This document shows positions 43,137-52,886 of a stretch of 64,000 nt of DNA, piece by piece. Each line of letters starts with the position of its first letter. The stretch's first letter is position 1. Made by a program: the position numbers and the translations under genes. Below the pieces are notes generated by a model. That model saw only the letters and a list, made by a program, of their open reading frames with translations. It was not told the DNA's origin and ran no database searches. The stretch covers positions 558,001 to 622,000 of the forward strand of contig NZ_AFII01000001.1 of the NCBI RefSeq assembly GCF_000214475.1. Reading direction: 5' to 3'. Origin of the DNA: Parvimonas sp. oral taxon 110 str. F0139 (GTDB lineage: Bacteria > Bacillota > Clostridia > Tissierellales > Peptoniphilaceae).

Positions 43137-43828
43137 TATAAACTCCTTAAATATTCAATCTCTTCTTTACTAAGTTCTCTGTAGTTTCCTAATTTTAATT
43201 TTCCAAGTTTTATTTTACCAAACGCAATTCTCTCAAGAGAAATAACATTATAGCCTAAAGTTTTAAACATTTTTCTTATCTGCCTATTTCGTCCTTCTTT
43301 TAGAAAAACTTTTACTATATTATTTTTAAAGTCAAAAATTTCAAATCTTGCTTTTCTTGTAATTTTCCCTTCAAGCATTATGCCTGAAGATAACTTTTTC
43401 AAATCGCTTTCTTTTAAAGTTTTATCAACCTTTACGATATACTCTTTTTCAACATTATGACTTGGATGTGTCAGTTTAAAAGCTAAATCCCCATCATTTG
43501 TTAAAAGCAAAAGTCCAAAACTGTCTTTATCCAATCGACCCACAGGATAAATTCTCTCTTTAGAATCTATTAAATCCAGAACAATTTTTTCTTGAAATTG
43601 GGCTTTCGCAGTACTAGAATACCCGATAGGTTTATTTAGAAGATAATATTTTTTATCTTCTTCTAATTTAATTTTCTTTCCTTCAACTAAAACTTCATCA
43701 TTTTCTGAAATATCAATACCTTTTGTAGCGAGTTTTCCATTTACAAAAACTTTTCCCTGTTCTAAAAGTAAATCAGCGTTTCTTCTTGAACAGTATCCGG
43801 AATTTGCAATAAATTTATTTATTCTCAT
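43136..43828 (-). CDS. rluB: RluB/RsuA-family rRNA pseudouridine synthase
   Basis: N-terminal S4 RNA-binding domain (R-I-N-K-F-I-A-N-S-G-Y-C-S-R-R) and catalytic domain with G-R-L-D-K-D-S (catalytic Asp near residue 98) and the R-N-R-Q-I-R-K-M-F motif. 230 residues, normal. Standard neighbour of scpB in Firmicutes. Confidence 0.95.
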   Translation of the reverse strand: MRINKFIANSGYCSRRNADLLLEQGKVFVNGKLATKGIDISENDEVLVEGKKIKLEEDKKYYLLNKPIGYSSTAKAQFQEKIVLDLIDSKERIYPVGRLDKDSFGLLLLTNDGDLAFKLTHPSHNVEKEYIVKVDKTLKESDLKKLSSGIMLEGKITRKARFEIFDFKNNIVKVFLKEGRNRQIRKMFKTLGYNVISLERIAFGKIKLGKLKLGNYRELSKEEIEYLRSL

Positions 43829-43858
43829 CTTTTATTTCCACATCATTTTCATCTTCAA

Positions 43859-44395
43859 CTATTTGGTTTTTTCTTCATCAGAAATAAATTTTTCAATGTC
43901 AGGCAAGTCTTTTAAAGTTTTTAAATTAAATTGATTTAAAAAGTTCAGAGTTGTCTTATAAATAATTGGCTTACCAATTCTATCAAGTCTCCCTGCCTCT
44001 TCAATAAAATCTTTTGACATCAGAGTATCGATAGAACTATTACATTTAACTCCTCTTATCTCTTCAATTTCTTGCCTTGTAATCGGCTGTTTATATGCAA
44101 TTATTGCCAAAGTTTCCAAAGTTGAATTAGTTAAATGCTTCATTGTAACTTTTTCAAAAAGCTTAGAAATAATATCATGATATTCTTTTCTTGTCTTTAT
44201 CTGATAATGATTAGAAATTTTTTGAATTACAAGTCCTCTTTTTTGAAATTCAAACTCCTCTACAAGTTCATCAGCGTAAACAGTAGCCTCTTTTACTGAA
44301 ATATCCAACACTTTTGCAATATCATCAATTTTTAAAGGATCTCCATAAACAAATAACAACTGTTCAATAACTTGTTTATATTCTCTACTATTCAA
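43859..44395 (-). CDS. scpB: Segregation and condensation protein B
   Basis: Winged-helix kleisin partner in the SMC-ScpAB condensin. 178 residues with E-Q-L-L-F-V-Y-G-D-P-L, I-I-A-Y-K-Q-P-I-T-R-Q-E-I-E-x-I-R-G. The start is TTG (44393-44395) since no ATG occurs before the conserved region; GGGGGAG lies just upstream at tight spacing, overlapping the end of scpA by 8 nt. Confidence 0.94.
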   Translation of the reverse strand: MNSREYKQVIEQLLFVYGDPLKIDDIAKVLDISVKEATVYADELVEEFEFQKRGLVIQKISNHYQIKTRKEYHDIISKLFEKVTMKHLTNSTLETLAIIAYKQPITRQEIEEIRGVKCNSSIDTLMSKDFIEEAGRLDRIGKPIIYKTTLNFLNQFNLKTLKDLPDIEKFISDEEKTK

Positions 44396-45122
44396 CTTCT
44401 CCCCCCACTAAATTAAGTTTAATATTTTTATCTTTATCTTGAAAAATCTTAATAATATTATTTTTTACAAGCTCCAAAATAGATATAAAAATTGTTATAA
44501 GCTCACTTTTTGTTCCATTATAAAAAATTAAATCTTCAAAATAAAGTTCTTTCTTATCATAAATTTTGTCTTTTATCATTGAAATATACTTTTCAATCGG
44601 GAATAAATCTTTTTCTATTATTTTTTCAAATGAATTTTCTTCATTTTTAATTTGATACTGATTTATAATACTTTCCATTAAAGAAAGCAATACATTAACA
44701 TCAGTATTTAAAATAATTTCCTTATCTTCAGTCATATATTCAGTAATATCAGACTGCATTTTTGAATATGCTTTACTTCCTTCTGTTTCTAAGTTTCTAA
44801 AGTATTCTCCTACCTTCTTAAACTTTCTATATTCAATAAGTCTTCCAATCAATTGTTCTTTTGTAACAATTTCTTCTTCATCTTCATCTGTGTTTTTAGG
44901 AATTAAACTCCTTGACTTAATTTCAACTAAAGTACTAGACATTAGCAAAAAAGCTGATATATCAGTATCTTCACTATAAACAGAATTTTCAATTACTTCA
45001 AGATAATGTTTAGTTATTTTACTTATTTCAATATCATAAATATCAACCTTTTGTTTTGAAATTAAATCAAGCAACAAATCCAAAGGGCCTGAATAAGCAT
45101 CTAAATTTACTATTAATTGCAT
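44388..45122 (-). CDS. scpA: Segregation and condensation protein A (kleisin)
   Basis: Kleisin bridging the SMC heads. 244 residues with the signature Y-S-G-P-L-D-L-L-L-D-L-I (about 10-21), Y-L-x-M-S-x-x-L-V-E-I-K-S region and the C-terminal winged helix. Its ATG overlaps the stop of the site-2-protease-like gene (TAATG), implying coupled translation. Confidence 0.94.
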   Translation of the reverse strand: MQLIVNLDAYSGPLDLLLDLISKQKVDIYDIEISKITKHYLEVIENSVYSEDTDISAFLLMSSTLVEIKSRSLIPKNTDEDEEEIVTKEQLIGRLIEYRKFKKVGEYFRNLETEGSKAYSKMQSDITEYMTEDKEIILNTDVNVLLSLMESIINQYQIKNEENSFEKIIEKDLFPIEKYISMIKDKIYDKKELYFEDLIFYNGTKSELITIFISILELVKNNIIKIFQDKDKNIKLNLVGGEVE

Positions 45123-45733
45123 TACATCACCAACATATAAGCAATTTTAATTATAAATTGTCCAACAGTATTAGCAATAGGTGATAAAAATGTTCCAAAA
45201 GTTCTTGTCATGATTAATATAAGTAGAATAAGAGTTGTATAATTTGAAAGTTTAAAATATTCATATTCTACTTCTCTTGATAAAAATGCACTTATGAAAA
45301 TTGCACCATCAAAAGGTGGCAAAGGTATCAATCCTATAATTCCAAATACTATACTTATAGAGAAGATATCTCTAAATAGTAAAAATAACATTTTGTTATC
45401 AGATCCAACAAGTATATATATAATTGCTGAAATTAAAGCTATTAGAAAACACATAAAGGCATTTGATAAGGAGTAAATTATTTTACCCCAGAATCTATTT
45501 TTAAAATTAGATACATTTACTTCTATAGGCTTTGCCCAACCGAATTTAAAAATTATAAAACAAATAAAGCCTACTATATCTATATGATTAACGGGATTCA
45601 AGCTAGTTGCTCCATTTAATTTTGGTGTATTATCTCCTAGAGCTAAAGCAACATTTGCTTGAAAAACTCTACAGGCTATAATTACAAACATTACTGCAAT
45701 TCCAACAATTAAATTTTCCATTATAATGTCCAT
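45122..45733 (-). CDS. Site-2-protease (M50) family membrane protein lacking the HExxH motif
   Basis: 203 residues, about five TM helices. Surrounding family features are present: A-L-G-D-N-T-P-K-L-N-G-A-T-S-L-N-P-V-N-H-I-D-I-V-G, F-G-W-A-K-P-I-E-V, and L-P-P-F-D-G-A with the third zinc ligand Asp. But the catalytic H-E-x-x-H is replaced by C-R-V-F-Q, so two His ligands and the Glu are gone. It should not cleave peptide bonds and may act as a membrane adaptor. Neighbour of scpA, as its active relatives are in many Clostridia. GGGGG ribosome site at 4-nt spacing supports ATG 45731-45733. Confidence 0.85.
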   Translation of the reverse strand: MDIIMENLIVGIAVMFVIIACRVFQANVALALGDNTPKLNGATSLNPVNHIDIVGFICFIIFKFGWAKPIEVNVSNFKNRFWGKIIYSLSNAFMCFLIALISAIIYILVGSDNKMLFLLFRDIFSISIVFGIIGLIPLPPFDGAIFISAFLSREVEYEYFKLSNYTTLILLILIMTRTFGTFLSPIANTVGQFIIKIAYMLVM

Positions 45734-45734
45734 A

Positions 45735-46253
45735 CTACCCCCTATTTATTTCATTTAAAATAGCTATTGCCGTTTTAAAATCTTTTATTTCTCCATTAAA
45801 ATACATCTTTTTTAATTCATCAAAATGAATTTTAATAATACTTAAATTTTCATCATCATCTTCTGGTAATTTTGAAGATAATAAGCTATCAGCCCTGTAT
45901 ACTACAACTTTTTCTGTACAAAATCCAACACTTGTATAACCTTCAAAAATTTTTTCTAAATTATTAGAACTAAAACCTATTTCTTCTTGCAATTCTCTAA
46001 GAGCGGTTTCTTCATAATTTTCTCCTATTTCTACAAGTCCGGCAGGAATTTCTAAAAAGTCCTCTTGAATTGGAAATCTGTATTGTTTAACTAAATATAC
46101 ATATCCTTTTTCATCAATTGGAAAAATTGCAACTGCATCTTTATGATCTACAATTTCTCTTCTTAAAACTTTATCATCTTTTTCAAAGTATTCAAGTTTT
46201 AAATTCAAAATTTTTCCGTCAAAAATTTCTTCTGATTTTACTTTTCTATACAT
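45735..46253 (-). CDS. nudF: NUDIX hydrolase, ADP-ribose pyrophosphatase type
   Basis: 172 residues from ATG 46251-46253 (MYRKVKSEE), chosen over an in-frame start inside recN because AAGGA precedes it and it begins one base after the recN stop. Nudix box G-L-V-E-I-G-E-N-Y-E-E-T-A-x-R-E-L-x-E-E-x-G (about 79-101) is complete, preceded by V-K-Q-Y-R-F-P. Such enzymes split ADP-ribose to AMP and ribose-5-phosphate. Confidence 0.92.
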   Translation of the reverse strand: MYRKVKSEEIFDGKILNLKLEYFEKDDKVLRREIVDHKDAVAIFPIDEKGYVYLVKQYRFPIQEDFLEIPAGLVEIGENYEETALRELQEEIGFSSNNLEKIFEGYTSVGFCTEKVVVYRADSLLSSKLPEDDDENLSIIKIHFDELKKMYFNGEIKDFKTAIAILNEINRG

Positions 46254-46254
46254 C

Positions 46255-47954
46255 TTAATCTTTCCTTTTTTCATTTGCAATTTCAATCATTTCCTTAGAT
46301 TGTCTTATAGTTGTTTCATTAATATTTGCTCCACCTATAAGTCTTGAAATTTCCATAACTTTTTCATCATAATTTGCACATAACACTTTAGATAAAGTTA
46401 TATCTCCAACTGTTTCTTTGCTTATTATAAAATGCGTATCTGATAAAACAGAAATCTGTGGTAAATGAGAAATTACAAGAAGTTGATGATTTTTTGAAAT
46501 TTCTGCAAGTTTCTCTCCAACAATTTGAGCAGTTATTCCACTTATACCCGTATCAATTTCATCAAAAACAAGAGTTGCTATCTTATCCCTATCAGATAGA
46601 ACCTTCTTAAATCCTAACATTATTCTACTAAGTTCTCCACCTGATGCTATTTTATATATTTCTTGAAGTTCTTCACCCTTGTTTGTAGAAATTAAAAAAG
46701 TAACTTCATCAAAACCAGTATTTGTAATTTTATTATTAGTTTTTATATCTATTTTAAATATTGAATTTTTTAAATCTAAATCCAAAAGTTCTTTTTCAAT
46801 TAATTTTTCTATTCTCTTTGCAACTGCTTTTCTAGAATTTGAAATTTCTGTAGCAAGCTTTTTATATTCTTCACTTAAATTCTTAAGTTTGTTATTTTCT
46901 TGAGATAACAAATCTTTTGAATGTTCAAGCAAGTATAAATCTTCTTCTAGTGAATTTTTATATTTTATAAGCCCTTTTTTATCTGTCTTATGTTTCCTTT
47001 TCAAGTCATTTAAAAGATTAAATTTTTCCTGTAAAATCGTAAGACTCTCTTCGTCAATATAAATACTTGAGTAATAATCTTGAATTTTTGTATATATTTC
47101 TTTTAATCCAAAAGAAATATTTTCAAAATCTTCACTTAATTTTACATTTTTATCATTTTCTTCTAGTACAACGAGATTTCTATTTATTTCATTCAAAATG
47201 GAAAAGGCATTTACTTCTGAATTTTCTCCATCAAAAAGCTCAACTAAATTTCCGCAACAGCCTAAAATTGTTTGACTATTATTAAATTTATCAATTTCAT
47301 TTTCGATAAATTCTTCATCCAAAGTTTCAAGTTCCAAACTATTAAGCTCTTCAATTTCTGATTTTATTTCTTCAACATTTTCATCAAAATTGATAACTTT
47401 ATTCTTTAACTTCTTTAAATTAGTATTTGCCTTTTTTATTTTGTCATATAATATTTCTAAATCTTTTAATTTTTTCTAAACTCATCATTGCAAAAACTAT
47501 CTAAAATTTCAACAAAATCAGCTTTATTAAATAATGTATAACTATCATGTTGACCACATACATTTAAAATATTCAACATAATATCTGATAGAATAGAATT
47601 ATTTACAGTTCTATTATTGATTTTTGAAACTGATCTTCCATTTTTGTTAATAGTTCTTGAAATAACTAACATATTATCTTCAATTTCTATATCTAAATCT
47701 AGCAATTCAAATTTATTCTTTATAATTTCTTCATCATAATCAGAAAGAAAAAACACTCCTTCAACATAAGCAGTATCACTACGTTTACCGATGGATGAAG
47801 TATTAGCTCTTCCACCGCAAAGCAAAGAAATAGCACCGATAATTATAGATTTACCGGTTCCTGTTTCACCTGTTAAAATATTAAGTCCCTCAGTAAAGGA
47901 AATTTTTATTTCGTCAACAATTGCTAAATTTCTAATATATAATTCAGATAACAT
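46255..47954 (-). CDS. recN: DNA repair protein RecN (frame broken in a T6 run)
   Basis: SMC-like ATPase for double-strand break repair. N-terminal frame: L-N-I-L-T-G-E-T-G-T-G-K-S-I (Walker A). C-terminal frame: long coiled coil, A-S-G-G-E-L-S-R signature, L-V-F-D-E-I-D-T-G-I-S-G Walker B. One base in T6 47470-47475 restores K-K-L-K-D-L-E-I-L and joins them into about 566 residues, the normal size. argR-recN order is conserved in Firmicutes. Confidence 0.9.
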
Positions 47955-47961
47955 AATATCC

Positions 47962-48414
47962 CTACCTTACAAGTTTCTTTACTTCTTCAACTACAGAATC
48001 TAAAAAAGCTTTATCATCAATCGCTATAAAGATAGTATCATTTCCTGTTACAATTCCAGTTACCATTTTTAACTTTGCATTTTCTATATACGAACCACAT
48101 ATACTTGCAGTATGTGGAATAGTCTTTATAAGAATCATATCTTCATTATGCTTTATAGATAAAATTGCAAGTTTACAAATCTTACTCAATCTTTCATCTA
48201 AAGAATCATAAAGCGAATCAACAACCTTATACTTATATTCTCCATTTTTAGTTTGAACCTTTAAAATCTTTAATTCTTTAATATCTCTTGAAACTGTCGC
48301 TTGTGTTGAATGAATTCCCTTTTTTTCCAAGCAATCTGAAAGTTCCTCTTGTGTTTTTATTTCGTTATTTTCTATTAAATCTAAAATAATTCTTTGTCTT
48401 GTGTATTTTTTCAT
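47962..48414 (-). CDS. argR: Arginine repressor ArgR/AhrC
   Basis: 150 residues: N-terminal winged helix (about 1-70, with T-Q-E-E-L-S-D-C-L and A-T-V-S-R-D-I-K-E-L) and C-terminal arginine-binding hexamer domain with V-T-G-N-D-T-I-F-I-A-I. Firmicutes almost always place it between tlyA and recN, as here. Length normal. Confidence 0.95.
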   Translation of the reverse strand: MKKYTRQRIILDLIENNEIKTQEELSDCLEKKGIHSTQATVSRDIKELKILKVQTKNGEYKYKVVDSLYDSLDERLSKICKLAILSIKHNEDMILIKTIPHTASICGSYIENAKLKMVTGIVTGNDTIFIAIDDKAFLDSVVEEVKKLVR

Positions 48415-48422
48415 ATAACCTC

Positions 48423-49157
48423 TTAAAAAATCCCTTTAATAAGCGCTAATTTTTCTTTATTTCCATCTCCACCAAGTATAGGTGAATCAATTACAGAAAT
48501 AATTTCAAGCTTATTTCCAAGTGCATAGAGTTTGACTTTTTCAACCACATTCTCTATGACTTTTTCGGATTTAACTATCCCCTTTTTATTTAAACTTTTT
48601 CCTTCACATTCAAATTGTGGTTTAATTAAAGCCACAATTTGACTATCTTCTTTTAAAAATTTATATAAATTTTCAAAAATATATTTTAAAGAAATAAAAG
48701 AGACATCAATTGAAATAAAATCAATCTTTTCTCCTATTTTTTCAAAATCTAAATATCTAAAATTTGTATTTTCTAAACTAACCACTCTATCATCATCCAA
48801 TAAACTCTTGGCAAGTTGATCTGTACCAACATCTATTGCATAAACTCTTTTTGCATTTCCATTTAACATAATTTGTGTAAAACCACCTGTTGATGAACCT
48901 ATATCCATACAGACTAAATTTGTTAAATTAAGTTTAAAGTTTTTAATTGCAGAATCTAATTTAATGGCTCCTCTTCCAACATAACTATCCTCAAAAGTTG
49001 CTTTTACTGTTATTAATCCAGGATTTTCAATTATCATAGAAACTTTTTCTATAACTTTTCCATTATAAAAAGCTCTTTTTTCTGTAATTATCCTTTTAGC
49101 ATGAGTTCTAGACTTTACAAGTCCTAAATTTACTAGACAAATATCTGCTCTTTCCAT
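48423..49157 (-). CDS. tlyA: TlyA family rRNA 2'-O-methyltransferase
   Basis: S4 domain at the N-terminus (R-A-D-I-C-L-V-N-L-G-L-V-K-S-R) and an FtsJ-like SAM fold with M-D-I-G-S-S-T-G-G-F-T and a conserved V-A-L-I-K-P-Q-F-E. Modifies 16S C1409 and/or 23S C1920; haemolysin activity claimed for the family is secondary. 244 residues is a little short versus 265-275 but all motifs are present. ATG overlaps the ispA stop. Confidence 0.93.
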   Translation of the reverse strand: MERADICLVNLGLVKSRTHAKRIITEKRAFYNGKVIEKVSMIIENPGLITVKATFEDSYVGRGAIKLDSAIKNFKLNLTNLVCMDIGSSTGGFTQIMLNGNAKRVYAIDVGTDQLAKSLLDDDRVVSLENTNFRYLDFEKIGEKIDFISIDVSFISLKYIFENLYKFLKEDSQIVALIKPQFECEGKSLNKKGIVKSEKVIENVVEKVKLYALGNKLEIISVIDSPILGGDGNKEKLALIKGIF

Positions 49158-50005
49158 TAATAAGTCCTTTTTGCCATATAATCAATAAAATTTACAAAGA
49201 AATCTTTTTTTCCTGAAATTTTATTAATTTCTTGCAATGAAATTTTATTCAATTCTTCAATTTTCTTTTCAACTTCACTCTTTCCTAGAACAGTTGCAAA
49301 AGTCTTTTTTTTCAATTTAATATCCTCATCATAGTCAAATAAATCATCTTGAAGTTGGAAAACTAAACCTAAGTTTTTAGCATAAATCTCCAAATGTGTT
49401 AAGTCATTATCACTTGCCCCTCCGAGTTTTGCTCCCGCTAAAATTGCAGCTTTAAAAAGTTCTCCTGTCTTTAGAGAATTAATCTTTTCAATATCTTTTA
49501 AATTCTCTACATTATTTTCAAGATCTAAAAACTGACCATAAATCATTCCATTTATTCCACTTGAATTTAAAATTATTTCGCTTGCAGAAATAGCAAGATT
49601 TATTTCATCAGAATTTTCTTGCATTTTCATAGCTTTAATCATAATTAAATTCGCATTATTTAAAAGCTCATCACCAACTAAAACAGCATTAGATTGTCCA
49701 TATTTACCATATACAGATAACACTCCTCTTCTAAATTTATCATCGTCCATTTCAGGTAAATCATCATGAACTAAAGAGTAGTTATGGATAAGCTCTAAAG
49801 CAACTGAAAAGTCTATAGCTATATCTGAAATATCCCTATAAATTTTAAAAGCCTCTAAAAGTAAAATAGCCCTTATTCTCTTTCCACCAACAGAAAAAGA
49901 ATAAGCACACATTTTTTCAAACTCATTATTATCTGAATAAATTTTACTTAATCTTTCTTCTATTATGCTTTTATCATTAAAAATCAATTTTTTAAAATCT
50001 TCCAT
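49157..50005 (-). CDS. ispA: Polyprenyl synthetase (farnesyl/geranyl diphosphate synthase)
   Basis: Isoprenoid chain elongation enzyme. First aspartate-rich motif D-D-L-P-E-M-D-D-D (about 83-91), second D-D-L-F-D-Y-D (about 220), G-G-K-R-I-R near residue 38. Length 282, normal for IspA. It supplies farnesyl diphosphate for undecaprenyl phosphate and quinones. Overlaps xseB and tlyA by one base each (TAATG), all coupled. Confidence 0.94.
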   Translation of the reverse strand: MEDFKKLIFNDKSIIEERLSKIYSDNNEFEKMCAYSFSVGGKRIRAILLLEAFKIYRDISDIAIDFSVALELIHNYSLVHDDLPEMDDDKFRRGVLSVYGKYGQSNAVLVGDELLNNANLIMIKAMKMQENSDEINLAISASEIILNSSGINGMIYGQFLDLENNVENLKDIEKINSLKTGELFKAAILAGAKLGGASDNDLTHLEIYAKNLGLVFQLQDDLFDYDEDIKLKKKTFATVLGKSEVEKKIEELNKISLQEINKISGKKDFFVNFIDYMAKRTY

Positions 50006-50262
50006 TATAGCTCTAAACTCACTTGTCCATCTTCTAAAGTTTTTTCTACAAATTTTTGATCTTCATCTTCAGCTTTTTCGTCAAATAAGAATAATCTACC
50101 TTCTTCTTTTTCAAGAATTTCAACTAATTCTTTATGAAGCTTCATTCCTTTTTTATACAGTTCAATACTTTTTTCAAGACTTAATTGTTCTTTTTCTAAA
50201 GTATTTACTATTTTAATAAGTTCCTCAATTCCCTTATCATAATTTTCTAACTTAATTGCCAT
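50005..50262 (-). CDS. xseB: Exodeoxyribonuclease VII small subunit
   Basis: 85-residue helical protein with the family core L-E-x-x-V-x-x-L-E-x-x-x-L-S-L-E-x-S-I-E-L-Y-K-x-G-M. The C-terminal acidic tail is slightly longer than usual. Overlaps xseA by 11 nt. Confidence 0.93.
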   Translation of the reverse strand: MAIKLENYDKGIEELIKIVNTLEKEQLSLEKSIELYKKGMKLHKELVEILEKEEGRLFLFDEKAEDEDQKFVEKTLEDGQVSLEL

Positions 50263-51451
50263 CTATAATCTCCTTAACATCGGAAATAATTTCTCCATTA
50301 GAAACCTTAAGTTTCAAAGAATCTCCTACATTTACATTTTTAATATCCTTTACAATTTCATTATTATCATTATAGATAATACTATACCCTCTATCTAAAA
50401 TACTATTTGGATTTATAATTTCTAAAGATTGTCTTTTAAAATCTAATAATTGTTTATTATATTTAAAAATTGAAACTATTTTTTCATCTAAAGATTTTTT
50501 CAAATTCTCAAGATTTTCTCTTAGTGTAGTTATTCTATTAACTGGATTATAATATTCCAATTCTTTTTTATAATGTTCAAGCTGAACTTTTTCAGCAGAA
50601 ATTTCTTCTAATATATTCTTACTTAGTTTTTTCTCTGCTTGGTTTAAAAATTCTTTTATCTCATCCATACTTACAGATGAAAGCTCAGCTCCTGCTGTAG
50701 GAGTTGCAGCTCTCTTATCTGCAACATAGTCTGTTAGCATTGTATCTATTTCATGACCAACCGCTGATATAATAGGTTTTTTACAATTAAAAATGGTTCT
50801 AATGAGATTTTCATCATTAAAAGCATTCAAATCTTCAAAAGAACCTCCACCTCTACCAACAATTATCGTGTCAATAAAATCAAGTGAATCTAAATATTTA
50901 ACACCTTCAGCTATTTCATCACTAGCTCCAATTCCTTGAACTTTTGCAGGATAAAAATAGATATTTGCAATTCTATATCTTCTTCGCAATGTATTTAAAA
51001 TATCACGAATTGCAGCTCCATTCTTAGCTGTGACCACCCCAATATTTTTAGGAAATCTTGGGATTGGTTTTTTAAATTCAGAATTAAAGAGGCCTTCCTT
51101 TGAAAGTTTTTCTTTTAGAGCTAAAAACTGCTCATATAAATTTCCACGACCGACCTCTTCAACATTTTTACATAGAATCTGATAGTAGCTTCCTTTTTCA
51201 TAAGTCATAACAGTACCTGTTACGACAACCTTTTGTCCATCTGTTAAATTCAAACTTTGTGCAATCGGAATAGTTTTAAAAACTACACATTTAAGCATAG
51301 CTTCATCATCTTTAATACTAAAGTAACTATGTCCACCTGATTTTTTAAAATTAGATACTTCGCCTTCAACACTTATGTTGGATAAAAAAGAATCTCTCCT
51401 AAGTACATTCGAAATGTACTTACTTACTTCTTTAACCTTAAATGTTGTCAT
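50252..51451 (-). CDS. xseA: Exodeoxyribonuclease VII large subunit
   Basis: 399 residues from ATG 51449-51451 (MTTFKVKEVSKYI), with GGAGA upstream. OB-fold N-terminal domain (about 1-100), then catalytic domain with G-V-V-T-A, D-T-I-I-V-G-R-G-G-G-S-x-E-D-L and A-V-G-H-E-I-D-x-x-L-x-D-x-V-A-D-x-R-A-x-T-P-T-A, and a coiled coil C-terminal part. Degrades single-stranded DNA from either end together with XseB. Confidence 0.95.
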   Translation of the reverse strand: MTTFKVKEVSKYISNVLRRDSFLSNISVEGEVSNFKKSGGHSYFSIKDDEAMLKCVVFKTIPIAQSLNLTDGQKVVVTGTVMTYEKGSYYQILCKNVEEVGRGNLYEQFLALKEKLSKEGLFNSEFKKPIPRFPKNIGVVTAKNGAAIRDILNTLRRRYRIANIYFYPAKVQGIGASDEIAEGVKYLDSLDFIDTIIVGRGGGSFEDLNAFNDENLIRTIFNCKKPIISAVGHEIDTMLTDYVADKRAATPTAGAELSSVSMDEIKEFLNQAEKKLSKNILEEISAEKVQLEHYKKELEYYNPVNRITTLRENLENLKKSLDEKIVSIFKYNKQLLDFKRQSLEIINPNSILDRGYSIIYNDNNEIVKDIKNVNVGDSLKLKVSNGEIISDVKEIIDGN

Positions 51452-51466
51452 CAAAATTCTCCTATT

Positions 51467-51814
51467 TTAGAATATCATTAAAAGAATACCACTTATAGCA
51501 AATATACTAACTGCAGGAACTATACTTTCTTTTAATGCTTTTATAGATGTTTTAGGAATAGCTATAAGTGCCATTAATGTACAAACTGCTGGAACATAAA
51601 AACTCATCATTAAAAATGCTTGTCTCCAAAACAATAGAGTTGTATTAGTTGAATATTTAAATAACAAGAATATTCCAATACAGACTACACTAAAAATTGT
51701 ATATACTAACCATCTTGTTTTTCCATCAGACCCAACTAAATAAGTTGATACTCCTATTCCAGTTAAACCTATGGCAAGAAATACGATGAACAATAAATTA
51801 CCAAGTATACCCAT
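51467..51814 (-). CDS. Membrane protein of unknown function (four TM helices)
   Basis: 115 residues with four TM helices (about 5-26, 36-53, 65-85 and 96-114). R-W-L-V-Y between helices 1 and 2. AGGAGGT ribosome site. It lies between nusB and xseA, 12-24 nt from each, so it is transcribed with them. No family recognised and no catalytic motif. Confidence 0.75.
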   Translation of the reverse strand: MGILGNLLFIVFLAIGLTGIGVSTYLVGSDGKTRWLVYTIFSVVCIGIFLLFKYSTNTTLLFWRQAFLMMSFYVPAVCTLMALIAIPKTSIKALKESIVPAVSIFAISGILLMIF

Positions 51815-51837
51815 AACTACCTCCTAAAATTAAATTT

Positions 51838-52242
51838 TTATTTTTTCGCTCTAACGATTGTTCCCAAAATACCGTTAATAAATTTATATGAAGCATCAGT
51901 TGAATATTTATTTGCAATTTCTATGGCTTCATTTATTGCAACACTTTCAGGAATTTCGTCTAAGTAATAAATTTCATTTACTGCAACTCTAAGAATTGCC
52001 AAGTCAATCTTAGCTATTCTATTGTAGTTCCAGCAACCTTCTAAATTTTCCTTTATAATATTATCAATGTTATCAAGATTGTCTATTATAGATTTACAAT
52101 TCTTCCTAATATACTTAACTTCGCTACTAGGCAAATCAAAATACTCTATAAAACTTTCAATCTCATCACATTTAAAATTATTTTGTATACTTAGCTGATA
52201 TATCAGCTTCATACACCATTCTCGTGCTTCACTTCTAGTCAT
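51838..52242 (-). CDS. nusB: Transcription antitermination factor NusB
   Basis: 134-residue helical Nus[14 protein letters not shown] near the start and [16 protein letters not shown] then [15 protein letters not shown] toward the end, all core family motifs. Works with NusE/S10 on rRNA antitermination. Follows the Asp23 gene by 9 nt, the usual Firmicutes arrangement. Confidence 0.94.
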   Translation of the reverse strand: MTRSEAREWCMKLIYQLSIQNNFKCDEIESFIEYFDLPSSEVKYIRKNCKSIIDNLDNIDNIIKENLEGCWNYNRIAKIDLAILRVAVNEIYYLDEIPESVAINEAIEIANKYSTDASYKFINGILGTIVRAKK

Positions 52243-52251
52243 ATAAGCACT

Positions 52252-52590
52252 CTACTTTTCAATAGACTCAATACAAATATTCACACCTAAAACTTTAATA
52301 CTTGTCATAACTTCTATTTTTAATTTTATATTTTCTTGAATTTTTTTAACAATTTCTTCGAATTTTTGTCCATATTCTACTGAAACTTTAACACAAACTT
52401 CAATTCCTTTTTCTAAAAATTCAATTTCTATTCCTTTCTTAGAATTTTTTGCATTAATTTTTTCGATATCATCTGGAATTCCAACTATAGATTTTACCCC
52501 TTCAACTTCAATAGTTGCCATAGCAGCTATCATATAAAAAATATCATTTGATATCTTGACACTGCCATTTTCGAATTTATTTTTATTCAT
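52252..52590 (-). CDS. Asp23/Gls24 family envelope protein
   Basis: 112 residues with the family start G-S-V-K-I-S-N-D-I-F-Y-M-I-A-A-M-A-x-x-E-V-E-G-V and V-C-V-K-V-S-V-E-Y-G. Members form membrane-associated layers and help cell-wall homeostasis. First gene of the run asp23-nusB-...-mnmM; promoter at 52617-52645. Confidence 0.9.
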   Translation of the reverse strand: MNKNKFENGSVKISNDIFYMIAAMATIEVEGVKSIVGIPDDIEKINAKNSKKGIEIEFLEKGIEVCVKVSVEYGQKFEEIVKKIQENIKLKIEVMTSIKVLGVNICIESIEK

Positions 52591-52616
52591 AATTAATACA
52601 CCTCCACTTATCTAGT

Positions 52617-52645
52617 ATTATATCAAAAATTGCAAATTTATTCAA
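52617..52645 (-). promoter_or_regulatory. Promoter of the asp23-nusB run
   Basis: TTGAAT (52640-52645), 17-nt spacer, TATAAT (52617-52622) with TGA before it (extended -10), minus strand. Confidence 0.75.
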
Positions 52646-52830
52646 ATAAATTTGCATATTTTTTCAAGTTTTATTCAATTTTTAAATTAAGTTATTTATG
52701 AATATATATAAATAAATATTTTTGAATAATTTTTATTATTTATTCTAAATACTTTTATTAAAATTTATCAGGAAAACAATTTATTATAGCAAATTTTATT
52801 ACTAATTCTATTTCATTTTAATTTATTTTA

Positions 52831-52839
52831 TGTTATAAT
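52831..52839 (+). promoter_or_regulatory. Extended -10 promoter of the dicarboxylate symporter
   Basis: TGTTATAAT (TG 52831-52832; TATAAT 52834-52839) 47 nt before the start; -35 TTTCAT at 52811-52816 is weak. The remaining intergenic DNA 52646-52810 is AT-rich with no feature seen. Confidence 0.6.
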
Positions 52840-52886
52840 AAAAGTGCATTGTATTATAGTGCTAAATTAATTTAGGAGGAATTAGA

